A DNA stretch of 64,000 nt from the NCBI GenBank assembly GCA_019914995.1, contig CM034136.1, positions 1,813,270-1,877,269 of the forward strand, in the 5' to 3' direction. Each line of letters starts with the position of its first letter. Position 1 is the stretch's first letter. This DNA is from Acanthochlamys bracteata (lineage: Eukaryota; Streptophyta; Magnoliopsida; Pandanales; Velloziaceae). The notes under the pieces are model-generated. The model was not told the origin of the DNA. It saw nothing but the letters and a program-made list of their open reading frames with translations, and did no database searches. A program made the translations under genes and the position numbers. This document shows, piece after piece, positions 49,228-60,800 of the stretch.

Positions 49228-50068
49228 GGGAGGGGATGCGCGCACACCCCCTCCCCGCGCACCCCAGGCGCACACCAGCGTGTGGACCGTTAGATCTTGA
49301 TCCAACGGTCCACGAGCGAGCGCTGATAGCATACCGATTTCTTTTTACGGGAGGGCAGTGTTGTCATTTCACCTTCATTTTTCTCTTCTCACGCGTCATC
49401 TCCTTCTCTATTCTCTTCTTCGTTTTTTTCCTCTCGTCTTCGCTGCGTTCGCTCGCTGCTCCCCCGCGCGGATTTCTCTCAGCCGCGCCGATTTCTTCCC
49501 CATGAGCAGGTTCGTTTCTTCATCATCCTTCTCCTTCTTTCAATCTCTAGAAAAATTTCACAATATCTGATTCGATTCATGATTTCGTTCGCTAGGCCGG
49601 CGCGTTGGATCGCCGACCGACGATCGAAATTAGGGTAGGCATACCCTTAATTTCGCTTCTCCTCCTTCTTATATGCTGTCTAGATCCTTCAATGTTTGCA
49701 TTGGCCGCCGTTAATTCTAATTCGTTCGTCGCCGACGGAGCTTTCGAACGCCGGCCGACGACCGAAATTAGGACTAACAAAACGTTAATTTCTACTCACC
49801 TCATTATTCTATAACTTCTAACGCGTTCAATTTCTTGATTCGCAGCTGTTCGCTGGCCGTCGTTCGTCGCTGCCAGAACCGGTATGTAGCCGGCCGGAAA
49901 TCGAATTTCATGCATAGTTTTCGACAGGTTTTTGTTGCAGCATTGTTATTGTTAACGTTCTAATTGTTTTAAAATTTTTGACAGTTTTTTTTTTTTTCCG
50001 AGCTTGTTGCTGGAGCTGGAGATGATGCTCGCTGTGCAGGTATGTAAAATTTTTATTTTGGGTGCAGT
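49228..50068 (+). repeat. MULE left terminal inverted repeat (841 bp)
   Basis: The arm matches the reverse of 54360-55058 with only scattered differences. Exceptions are the outer 50 bp and a segment of about 140 bp (around 49635-49770) missing from the right arm. That segment is bounded by near-identical copies of GACGATCGAAATTAGG and GACGACCGAAATTAGG, so slippage or recombination between them explains the length difference. Near the end TGGACCGTT and AACGGTCCA form a hairpin, and the outermost GGGAGGGG pairs with CCCCCTCCC a few bases inward. The arm is GC-rich unlike its surroundings and probably holds the transposase promoter. Confidence 0.88.
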
Positions 50069-50690
50069 GGGTGATTGCAGTAAGAAGAGACGGTGAAGCT
50101 GCCAGTGAAGCTTGCTCTATGACGTTCGATGTGCTCTCTTCTTCGTTCAGAATTTGTTGGTTTTTTTTGTTTTTTTTTGTGTCGGTGAATGCCGACAGTA
50201 AGGAATGTAATAACATGTTGTGATTGTAATACTGTGACAGTGAATGTAATAAGATATTGTGAAACTTATGTATGTAATTTTCAGATTTTGAATGAATTCT
50301 TGTTGTCAATATATTTTTGTTATGTTATCAAATATTTGTAGGAATGAATGTCAAGAACACGTTGAGTTAGTTTTTCTCTGTGAATGCCATGTGAACACAT
50401 TGAAATATTGTGAATGATTTGTTAACAGAGTTGTGATTGCTCTGTGAACACAAAGCAAAGAGAAGTAATTTTAATGCACTTAGCGAGGGCAATTTTGCCA
50501 TTTCAACTGTTAAGTATTTTTCTCATTTGGCGGGAGAGGCAGTGAGCAGGCGGGAGTTCTCTGTTCTGAGTATTCTTCTCTGTTCTTCTTTTGGTATTCT
50601 TCTCTGTCAGCGTGTTTTTCCTCTCTTCTTTGTTTTCTGTTTTCAAAAAATTAATTCATCTACTCTCCTTCTTGAAACATAAAATTCGTC

Positions 50691-53100
50691 ATGGCGCATG
50701 AGTTCATAGCTACTTCTTCTTCTCTTCAAATACCATGTTTGGGAATGACTTTTGATTGCCTCGAAGCTGCAAAACAATTTTACATAAATTATGGAAAAGC
50801 ATCAGGATTTAGTGCTGTTACTCGGAGTACTCATAAAAGAATTTCTAATTCAGTTGAAGTAAATATTTGTGTAATGACTTGTGATCGCTACGGTAATCAT
50901 AGAGGCCACCGACCACAAAGGACAAACGAGGCATCCGAAAAAGAAATAAAGAAGAGGAGAAATACAAGTATAGTAAAATGCGGATGTCCTGCAGCAATAA
51001 GATTACAGAAAGAAGGTACTGAATTATGGAAAGTGATTGGTTTTAAATGTGATCACAATCACGATCTAGTCAGTCCAGCAAAAAAAATGTGTATGCTTAT
51101 TTGTAGAAATTTACCTGCTGCAGCTAAGAGTTTGATCGACTCTTTTCGAGATGAAGGCTTACCTGTAAGCAAAATTTCAGATTTACTTGACGGACCACAA
51201 AATGGTTTTGATGAAAGAGATTATTGGAATCATTTGTGTCGTTCGAAAGAATACAAGAAACCTATTAGTGGCGATGCTATTGCTGTGTTGAATTTCTTTA
51301 AGGAGAAGAGTATAGAAGACCCGAACTTCTTTTATGCAATACAGATTGACGATGAAGCGAGAGCAACAAATTTTTTTTGGGTAGATGGTCAGTCACGTAC
51401 TCAATATCAGTATTTTGGTGATGTGATTTTTTTTGACACCACCTACCGTAAGAATGTGTATGACATGCCATTTGCTCCATTCACTGGAATCAATCATCAC
51501 ATGCAGTCAATCCAGTTTGGTTGTGCACTACTTTTGGATGAGACAGAAGAGTCATTTCAGTGGCTTTTTGAGACTTGGCTTGCGGCTATGGGCGGTCGTT
51601 CCCCATCTTCATTTATGACAGATCAGGATAGAGCTATGACTGCAGCAGTTGCGAAGGTATTTCCATATACACGACATAGATTTTATTTGTGGCATATCAT
51701 GAAAAAGTTTGCCGAGAAGCTTTCACACATTTATTTTAAGAAGTCAAAATTCAAGAAAGATATCAAGTCGTGTATTCGGAAAACTTATATTCCTAACACT
51801 TTTGAAAAAAGGTGGAAAGAATTGATATCGGCATATGAATTACAGGAGAATGAATGGCTAAAGAAGATATACGAGATTCAAGACAAATGGGCACCAATTT
51901 ATCATTTAACTACTTTCTACGCGGGTATGAACACTACTTCGCGGGCCGAAGATATGAATGCTATTTATAAGAATTTTTTCCAACCAACAACAACTCTTCG
52001 AGAATTTGTATTGAAGAATGATAAGTGTTTGAGTCAACTTGTTGAAAGAGAGAAGAAAGAAGACTACACTAGTGAACACTCACGCCGCATTGTCGATAAT
52101 AGTGCATTTCTTTTGAAAAGTGCAGCAAAAGTGTATACTAGAAATGTATATGACAGGTTCAAAAAGGAATTTGAAAAAGCTCAAATTGAGTATGTTTTGT
52201 ATGATGATGAAAGAAGTAGTGATGGTTCTACAACTTATATTTATAAGTCTCGAATAGAAGGCGATCATCGGAAGTGGAAGGTAAAATTCAATTCAGCAAC
52301 AAATGAAGGTAATTGTGAATGCAAACTTTTTGAATTTTTGGGAATTCCTTGTGGGCACCTTATAAAAGTATTTCAAAGTCGTGATATAGAACTACCAGAT
52401 CATTTTGTTCTTAAAAGGTGGATGAAGGGAGCTAATAAGTATAGAGCAAAGTATGATGGTGCACCAGTAAGTGAGCATGAGAAGTCTGAATTATTGAGAA
52501 CTACTCAACTCCAGATGGTTTATAGTCAGTTGGTTTATGAAGCTGCTGAAACTGATGAGGGATATCATTTAATGTTATAAGCATCACAAGAATTATCACA
52601 GCGGCTCAAGGAACTAAAGAAGACTGACAGTCGGGATAAGATTTCAGTTCAAAATTCAGGTACTATCAATGAGAATTTACCAATCCCCATTGATGCCTCT
52701 CAAGTTTTACTTTTAAATCTCAATATTTCACAAACAAAGGGAAGGAAAAAAGAAAGAAATGCTTACAAGAGTAGTACGAGAATTAAAAGTGGATTGGAAA
52801 TAGCTACTGCAAGAGCCAAAATAAAAACTGGAAGAAAATGTGCTTATTGTAACAAGCATGGTGTTAAACATGACAAGAGAAATTACCCCGAAAATTCAAA
52901 TAAAAAGAACAAGACAAGTAAGTATAGTATTTTGTTTAACTTTGATTCCTATATACTAATTTTTTGTTAAAAAAAGATTATGAAATTGACATTTGTATAT
53001 ACCTTCTTATTTGATAGTTTCCGATAGAGACGATGCAGACAAAAGCACAAGTGAAGATGAAGACAATACGAATGAAGAGTTAGCTATTAATTTGGAATAG
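50691..53100 (+). CDS. MULE transposase, FAR1/FRS type, one in-frame stop
   Basis: The first 629 codons (50691-52580) carry three domains in order. A FAR1 DNA-binding domain occupies about residues 10-125 (FDCLEAAKQFYINYGKASGF, then VKCGCPAAIRL and CDHNHDLVSP). An MULE DDE domain occupies about 245-340 (IFFDTTYRKNVYDMPFAPFT and FMTDQDRAMTAAV). A SWIM zinc finger lies near 545-565 (CECKLFEFLGIPCGHLIKVF). A TAA at 52578 interrupts the frame, but it stays open for over 110 codons more. That part contains a zinc-knuckle-like CAYCNKHGVKHDKRNYPE whose last cysteine is tyrosine. A GT/AG intron (52918-53017) then joins to a final exon ending in TAG at 53098-53100. The original gene was thus longer and the stop is probably a recent mutation. 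Host FRS genes such as FAR1 and FHY3 arose from this family, but the terminal inverted repeats show that this copy is a transposon. Confidence 0.88.
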
Positions 53101-53239
53101 CTATGACATTCATATGTATTATCAACTACTTGTATTATTATTTTGGTATTTTTGGAGAAAGTCTTGGGTGTTGTATTCAAACTTCTTATATTGTACACAT
53201 CTCATCTTATGAAGCTTAAAGTGTTTGCAAGAAATAGTA

Positions 53240-53615
53240 AAAAAGCATTGGAAAGACAGTGATAAAAATAAAAAAAAAGTAAAAAAACTTAAATTAAGAA
53301 AAAACAGTGAAAAAATAAGTAAAATAAGAAAAAATAGTGGAAAAACCGTAAAATAAGAAAAAATAGTGAAAAAATAAGTAAAATAAGAAAAAATAGTGAA
53401 AAAACTGTAAAAAAAGAAAAAAAAACAGTGAAAAAAATAAAATAAGCAAAAACAGTGAAAAAATTGTAAAATAATAAAAAACAGTGACAAAACAGTAAAA
53501 AAAGAAAAAAAACAGTAAAGTAAGAAAAGCAGTAAAAAAAAGTGAATAAAACAGTAAAATAAGAAAAACAGTAAAATAAACAGTAAAATATAAAAAACAG
53601 TGAAAAATTATTCAG
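53240..53615. repeat. A-rich minisatellite inside the MULE
   Basis: Units such as AAAAACAGTGAAAAAA and AATAAGTAAAATAAGAAAA repeat irregularly, giving spurious phenylalanine-rich open frames on the minus strand. The array lies about 140 bp after the transposase stop. Confidence 0.85.
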
Positions 53616-54359
53616 CTTGATGGTCACCTACTTTGTCGACGTTAGAAATAATCATTATATTCACTTTGTAGTTCACTGCCCCATAAATACAAGAACATTA
53701 CAGAATTCTAACATTCCAATATTATAGTCACTACAGCATTACATCATTCACTTTGAAGTAGGCATTCCAACATCATAGTCCACCATAGCCAGCATTCCAG
53801 CATCATAGTCCACCATAGCCAGCATTCCGGCATGAAATCCATACAAAACATTCATACTTGACAAAGTCATTTACATCTAATATAATAACTTGACAAAGTC
53901 ATTCATAGTTGACAATGTCATTCCAGCATCATTGTCATTGACATAATAACTTTCACATTCTCGAGTTTCTTTTTATAACAAAGCCATTCACATTTCATTT
54001 AAAACAGCAATAAGATTACATCTGATAGTTTTCGCAATACATTTTTGAGCTCACATAGCTCAGTTTTTCCCACACACTATAGAGCAAACTTAGCTCAGTG
54101 TTCACAACACATTATAGAGCAAACATAGCTCAACTTTCTTCACAATAATATAGTAATACATTGTTACATTCATGAGTTTTCACAACAGAGTGCATCACAG
54201 ATACCTACATCAAAGTGCATCACCTATAGCATTCACATATAGCTTCTGCAAACATCTACTGCACCAACAAAATCCAGTCGATCACACCTACACAAGCTCC
54301 ACTTGATCACCAACTGCAACAACAAAATCCAGTCGATCACCTACTGTTCAACTCTCTAG
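53616..54359. repeat. MULE right subterminal region with short repeats
   Basis: CATCATAGTCCACCATAGCC occurs twice around 53770-53820, in units of about 33 bp starting CAGCATTCC. ATAGAGCAAACTTAGCTCA and ATAGAGCAAACATAGCTCA occur near 54080 and 54110. No coding sequence is visible. Such short repeats near the arms are common in MULEs. Confidence 0.6.
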
Positions 54360-55055
54360 ACTGCACCCAAAATAAAAATTTTACATACCTGCACAGCGAG
54401 CATCATCTCCAGCTCCAGCAACAAGCTCGAAAAAAAAAAAACTGTCAAAAATTTTAAAACAATTAGAACGTTAACAATAACAATGCTGCAACAAAAACCT
54501 GTCGAAAACTATGCATGAAATTCGATTTCCGGCCGGCTACATACCGGCTCTGGTAGCGACGAACGACGGCCAGCGAACAGCTACGAATCAAGAAATTGAA
54601 CGCGTTAGAAGTCATAGAATAATGAGGTGAGTAGAAATTAACGTTTTGTTAGTCCTAATTTCGATCGTCGGCCCGATCCAACGCGCCGGCCGAGCGAACG
54701 AAATCATGAATCAAATCGGATGTTGTGAAATTTTTCTAGAGATTGAAAGAAGGAGAAGGATGATGAAGAAACGAACCTGCTCATGGGGAAGAAATCGGCG
54801 CGGCTGAGAGAAATCCGCGCGGGAGAGCAGCGAGCAAACGCAGCAAAGACGAGAGGAAAAAAACGAAGAAGAGAATGGAGAAGGAGACGACGCGTGAGAA
54901 GAGAAAAATGAAGGTGAAATGACAACACTGCCTTCCCGTAAAAAGAAATCGGTATGCTATCAGCGCTCGCGCGTGGACCGTTGGATCAAGATCTAACGGT
55001 CCACACGCTAAATAATTGCTTAGGTGTCTTGTGGGAGGGGGTGTCTTGATCCCCT

Positions 55056-55058
<3 letters not shown>
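54360..55058 (-). repeat. MULE right terminal inverted repeat (699 bp)
   Basis: This arm is the inverted partner of 49228-50068 and lacks the roughly 140-bp segment present there. The outer 50 bp differ in sequence from the left arm but keep the same design: a GGGAGGGG/CCCCCTCCC mini-hairpin followed by GCGTGTGGACCGTT. The arm ends at a long TA microsatellite (55059-55088). Confidence 0.88.
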
Positions 55059-55091
<33 letters not shown>

Positions 55092-55892
55092 TATATTTAA
55101 TATATGGAGCCCTTCATGTCCCTTTTAAAAATTTTAAACGGAATGTGTTGTCGAATAAAGATCATTAATTGAAAAGAAGTCAAATACTCTTTCCAAAAGA
55201 AAACTTTTTTAATAGGACCATTCTTCCAATAAGGATTATTATTGAACTTTTCTTCGAATAATGAGCATTGCTTGACCATTATTTTTTCTTGTTGTTATCT
55301 TAATAAAAAAATAGATGAAAGTCGATTCGTGGGTCTATTGCCCTTAAATTTATTAGCATGTTCTCAATATATAATACATTGTATCCAACTATCCATATTA
55401 TATTAGAGCTCTCTAACTCCTATTTAAAATTTTTGTTGAAAAGTATTGAATAAGAGAGATTGAACAATAAATATCTATTGTTTAGTTAACTTTTATCTCT
55501 TTCAAACTTTTCAACACTAGATGTTAAGTATGTGCCGAACGTTTTCTAGAGATATAAATAAACAGCTGAAGTGTGATATTGTGCTATTATTTTGTCAAAT
55601 TCTTGCATGTATTCAATAAGAAATGCACTGAAAGACTTATTATTGTTGAAAGTAAGAAAACAAGAAGAAAAGAAGAAGAAGAAGAAACTTTACATATAAT
55701 TTTTAGTTGAAGTAAAAAATTGATTAGAAAATTTAATTTGAAAGGTGGATAAAAAAGACCACTTACATAAAATAAACAAAAAAAACAACCCAAAACACGA
55801 GATTAACAACCAAAACAAACTTGGTAGCATTAGATAAGAAAATATTTATTTGCAGAATATGAGCCTAGCTTCCTATCATCGTAGTCATCTAG

Positions 55893-55930
<38 letters not shown>

Positions 55931-57890
55931 GTGTATGTGTAAGGATATATAAACATCACTTTTTAAGTGTACATCGGTGTACATCAGTGCTGTTCCAGCG
56001 ATACAAAGCTCCAAACTCGATCTCCATTTTTAGATATGAAAAACTATGAGTTGGAAACATGTTGAAAAAATTTTAACTCAATCAGATAATGAATCAATCT
56101 TCATCGGATTTCATGATCAAGATGACAAAAAAAGCAAAATTTTAAAAAATATATATTGTCATCTTTTAGTCGTCTTGATCATGAAGTCCGAGCAAGGTCT
56201 GTTCGTGATCTAATTGAGCTGCAATTTTTGTGAGTATATTTTTTTCTCATAATTTTTCATATCCAACAGTGGACATTAGATTTAAAAGTCATATCAGCCA
56301 TAAATCAGAGAGGGAGTATCCGAAAGTACCATTAAGGAATGAGTGTCTATATCCCACCTTTATATATATATTCGATTTTTTTATTTGAAAATTTGGGATG
56401 CGATTGTTGTATTGAAATTCAGATTTGATCAGTTTATTTGAAATATTATTTTGTTAACAATTTCAATAGTTTTTTTTTTTTTAAAGCTTGTTGCTTGCAA
56501 AGTATATTAGCAAGTTACCACTTACTAGACACAAGACTGCATAAACTAACGTGGTACAAATTATACTTTGTATAGAGTATAAACAGTGAAAAAATGCTTT
56601 GTTTTTTCTGCACTTTATTCATCCATACAACCATTAAATGGTACATAGAGTGCATTTCATACACAGAGAGTGCACCACATATTCATTCATTGGCAAGAAA
56701 GAAAACTGAAATTAGTATATCACAATTCACAACACTTTCACAACAGAACACTTCACAAATTTTTGTTTACATTACAAATGAGAATTTCACAATATTCAAA
56801 ATACAACGACATGCTTGTCTTTACAACATTCAGAATGCACTACCTGTTACATCCATTTCCCTCTAGCTACACAGTATTCACATTCACAATCACACCGTCC
56901 ACATTCACAGTTAGATTGGCACAATGGTAATTTGATGCGTTTTTGTGCCAAGCTGAAAATTTCATTGCCACAACAGTCAGCTTGGCAAATAGCAAGCTTT
57001 TCAGGTTGTCTTTATAATGTTTTCACAACACAACAAGTTTCACAATCCAACGGCAAACTTCACAATACAACAAAAACTAAAAATTAAAAGTGAGAGTTGC
57101 AATTCACTTGTACTTCCCTACCAATTCATTTAAGCTTCTTAAATAAATAAATTTCCAAAACAGCTCTCAATCAATCCGCAAATAAAATCACCATCAAATG
57201 GAAACAAAATGTGTAAAAACCTAAAGCACATACGAAAGTAAAAAAGAAAAATCATTCTAAAAGTTGATCATTATACTAAAAATCAATTCTGAATCCCAAT
57301 ATAACAATCGGCCTCTCCCAAATTTTCAATTGTTAAATGAAACATCAAGTACATATTCTCCAAATAAAGTTTAAGAACAGATTCTAGAACTCATTGAATC
57401 TTAGGTTTTGTTCAATAGAGGAATAATACAAACGCTGCAACATTCATTGCAAAGAATTTGAACAGAGTACCATTATGAGTCCACAACTAAAATGCATAGT
57501 CATCTGTTTCATCTTGAAATGCAGCTCAACCTAAGTCATGATAATTTAAAGATTTCTTTTTATAAGAGATGAACTATACAATCAACATTAGACCAACGTG
57601 ATCTTCCTGGTTATACAAGAAACCAAGAATTTATAATACATCAAATCGGAAATATGTTGTTTTTCCCTATAAGAGTAAACACAAATACAGCACCAACCTG
57701 ATTCTACAAAATGAATGAATACATAATTAAACAAAATAGTACAGAAAACCTATCCTGCAAGATAAACTTAGAACTGCATCATGGATGGATCACCCAAGGT
57801 ACAAACTACAACAGGGACTAAGCTTTACAAGATCTGTACACAATAATGTAGCATGCAAAACCTTACACAATAATATTGACAATTATGATT
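55059..57890. other. Intergenic DNA between MULE and NHX
   Basis: The part up to 55890 is AT-rich without a recognised gene. An (AT)n microsatellite lies at 55896-55924. A fold-back element is listed at 55960-56345. The stretch 56580-57080 is rich in CACAACA- and TTCACAA-type words with no family signature. The last 250 bp or so before 57890 should be the NHX 3' UTR. Confidence 0.45.
55960..56345. repeat. Fold-back element (long imperfect hairpin), copy 2
   Basis: The core pairs TTCATGATCAAGATGAC (56105 on) with GTCGTCTTGATCATGAA (56170 on). Outside it, AACTCAATCAGATAATGAATC pairs with GTTCGTGATCTAATTGAGCT. Words such as GCGATACAAAGCTCC, ATGTTGAAAAAATTTTAACTC and AAAATATATATTGTC are shared with copy 1 at 23275-23624. 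There is no coding capacity. Confidence 0.7.
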
Positions 57891-60800
57891 TCAGTTTCCA
57901 TCATTTGGTGGCCACCCATCTCCAATGCCCTGTTCAGTAGGTGAGCCTGGTACATATGGGGCAAACCCTCTTCCGCCAAATACTGGGCGCATGAAGGAGT
58001 CGTCAAACTTACGCCAATAGTAATGCACAGTCTTGGTAGGAGTCGTGAGAAGCATCCGTAGGCTTGTTGGACGGTGGAAGCCATGTCCTGCTTCGACTTC
58101 AGATCCCTGTCCATTCTCAAGAAGTGGAGCTAAGAATGATTTTGGACTCGGGGGGTCTGACGACATCATGCTGCTGCTTAGGTGTTTATTTGATGACGGT
58201 AGCAAGAGTCTTATCAACGGCTTTGTCATCAGACCAAAAACCTAAAACATGGCCACCGTAAAATTAGGAATCAACTACCACAATAATTCTCTCTAATCGT
58301 GTTTCTGGAAATTTGACCGAGAAAGTTTCGATATTGGGAGATGCCAGCCAAAAGATGACAAAATTTTCAACAATCTTTTTAAACAGGCTTTCCATGAACT
58401 CACCACTGTGCTGAAGAGTACAACCGTGATGGTACTAGTAATCATGATTGCATTACCACGCAATTGGGTATGGCCAGATCTTGTGAACTGCCAAGAATTA
58501 AACAAATATTTCTCAACCAGAAACTTCTAAATCAATTAAAGAGATACAGGGACTAACAGCATCATATATAGATGGTGTAAAAGAATTTCATCTAGTTATC
58601 ATGAGGTGCAACAATCATCTATTTTTTGACGTACTTCAGAAAGTATGATTCACTGAGTTTCTTAGTAGTGACCACTGTTGCTGCGTTGCTGCGATGCGAA
58701 GCAGTTGAATGAAGAAAATAGAACTAGATTTAACAACAGAGGTACAAAAAATATGATTTGGAATTATACCAATAAGAGGAGAAACGAACTTAATCTTATG
58801 ATTTTGCACAATACAAATAGAACCCTGCAACCTTATGAGCATAAGCGTTCACAAGACCCACAAAAGATCTTTATTCTCTACCAACTCAAGAGATCTTTAT
58901 GAAGGCGAGATCTGTTTATGAAGGTTCTAGATACCAACTTGACAAATAACAGATGAGATATTTTACCTGATTGTAAGCAAGTGCAACCGATACAGCTCCT
59001 CTCATAAGGCCTGCCCACCATATTATGACCTGATAATTAAATTAAATTAGCTCACATTCGGTAGAAATTAGTGCATGACTAGGTAAGCTAAGGAGAGCGC
59101 TAACTTGCTTCCGAAAGGTGATTTTCTCATTTGGACCCTTTTTAGCCAGGTTGGAAAGAAAAGATAAGGGGAAAACAAATGCAGCTCTTCCAACTAAAAG
59201 CAGGCCAAGGAGAATTGAGCTTATTCCAATTGACTTTCCAGGACTGCATCATCAAGTACCAAATGATATGAAACCAACATGATCTCACAAAGTCAAAAAT
59301 AAGATTGCAAGAGAAAAATCATAAGTAAATTAACGTGGACTAAGTAATTAAAGTGACACTTTTCACTTTCAGGAATCTCTACATGAAACATGAATTTAAT
59401 TAGATTTGGAATTCCTGCATAAACAGCAAGCATGTCTCCATCACCACATTCTACGGGTCTCAACCTGTGTTCTGTTGTTACAGCCTGCAACACTTCTCAG
59501 ACCTCTCACATACCCTGTGACGGCAAGCATGCTTAAATAACAAGTTACCATGTTGGGTCTAAAGTGCTATATGAACCAAATAGTCGGCTCTTTGTTAGAG
59601 GAACTGAAATGGGAGCTTCTTCCAGATAATCTCACACTCAAGAACTTGATGCTGCATATGTACCTAAGGACATCTAGGCTTGCCTAAATCCTAGAGTTAA
59701 GATTACATAATCCTAAAACATTATCATTTTATCGTCTGTTTAAATAGTTGTTATTTGTTTATAGCATAGTGATCGAAATTAGATGTGACCTTTTAATAAA
59801 GACAAGTACTTTCAATCAATTTACTTCTGTAGAAGTCTATAAAGTAAGGCTCAATGTACCTGTTTTGCACAAGTCTCCACTTTTCAATATCCAGTGCATC
59901 CATTCCAACATATAGGAAAAGAAATGTCTCAGCAATAAATGAAAGTGTTGCAAATACATGCCTGCAACGATCGAAAAGATAGAAGCACATGTTAATATAT
60001 GGCTTGTATTACGAGCATCATGAATGAAAATCTCTCTTAATGTGAAAGGAAAAAATCACATGGTGGAGAATAAAAGTGGGCTCACTTAGTAGTAATTCTT
60101 GAACTTTCTGTGACGTTATGCCATGTATAGTGTGACATTACTATCCCACAGAAAAATACTGTTAGAATGCCACTCAGATCTAGCAACTGCAAATAAAAAA
60201 TCGAACTTCCTAAGACTCATCATTCAACATCTTCAAAAGTCTGTTAAGCACTAAAGGCTGCTTCAAGTGAAAATTGTGAGATATATGTTCTAGGTAAGAG
60301 GAGAAGAATCTCACCTCGGCAAGCATATATGAGAGGTAAGCCATTAGAATCATCAGAGCAACTTCCCGATCGGTGGAATGCCTGGACCAAAAGAAAGTTT
60401 TAATAATGAGTTCAACTTTTATCAAAAAATTAAACAAGAGTCAGGAAATCAGGGGAAGATGATTAGATACATGGCAAAGATGGAGTTACGCGTATGGTGG
60501 GTGAGTGGTAAGTCCCACTCAATAGGAAACAAGTAAATTAACAGAAAGAGCAACAGAACTAAATTAAGATTTCAGTCAATTTATGGAAAGCAGTATGGAA
60601 CATGTGCAAATTTACAGCAGGGAAAAATATTTCCTTTTCTGTTTTCTCTTTCCAAGCAAAAATTTTCTTTCACTTTGGAAACAAGGGGCTATCAAATTAA
60701 ATGAAGATTTCATGTTATGATTAGAAATTTAATAAACAACTTGGACCCTTTCAATAATCAAAGGCCACTGTTTACTGAGAATGAAAATGTCTCTCCATTA

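Larger units (their letters stand above)
49228..55058. mobile_element. Mutator-like element (MULE) with long terminal inverted repeats
   Basis: The 5831-bp element is bounded by GGGAGGGGAT at the left and ATCCCCTCCC at the right. Long terminal inverted repeats lie at 49228-50068 and 54360-55058. Between them is a FAR1/FRS-type MULE transposase gene on the plus strand, followed by an A-rich minisatellite. Flanks on both sides are TA repeats, so the target duplication cannot be measured. The left flank is the 3' LTR of the gypsy relic, showing that the MULE came later. The high identity of the arms over most of their length indicates recent activity. Confidence 0.88.

Noticed and set aside
49236-49814. 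Short frames within the MULE left arm (and the inverted ones at 54704-54928)
   Set aside because: They come from the GC-rich and pyrimidine-rich terminal repeat, are mirrored in the other arm, and match no protein family.
53122-53627. Phenylalanine-rich 112-122-aa frames on the minus strand
   Set aside because: They are translations of the A-rich minisatellite and have no complexity.
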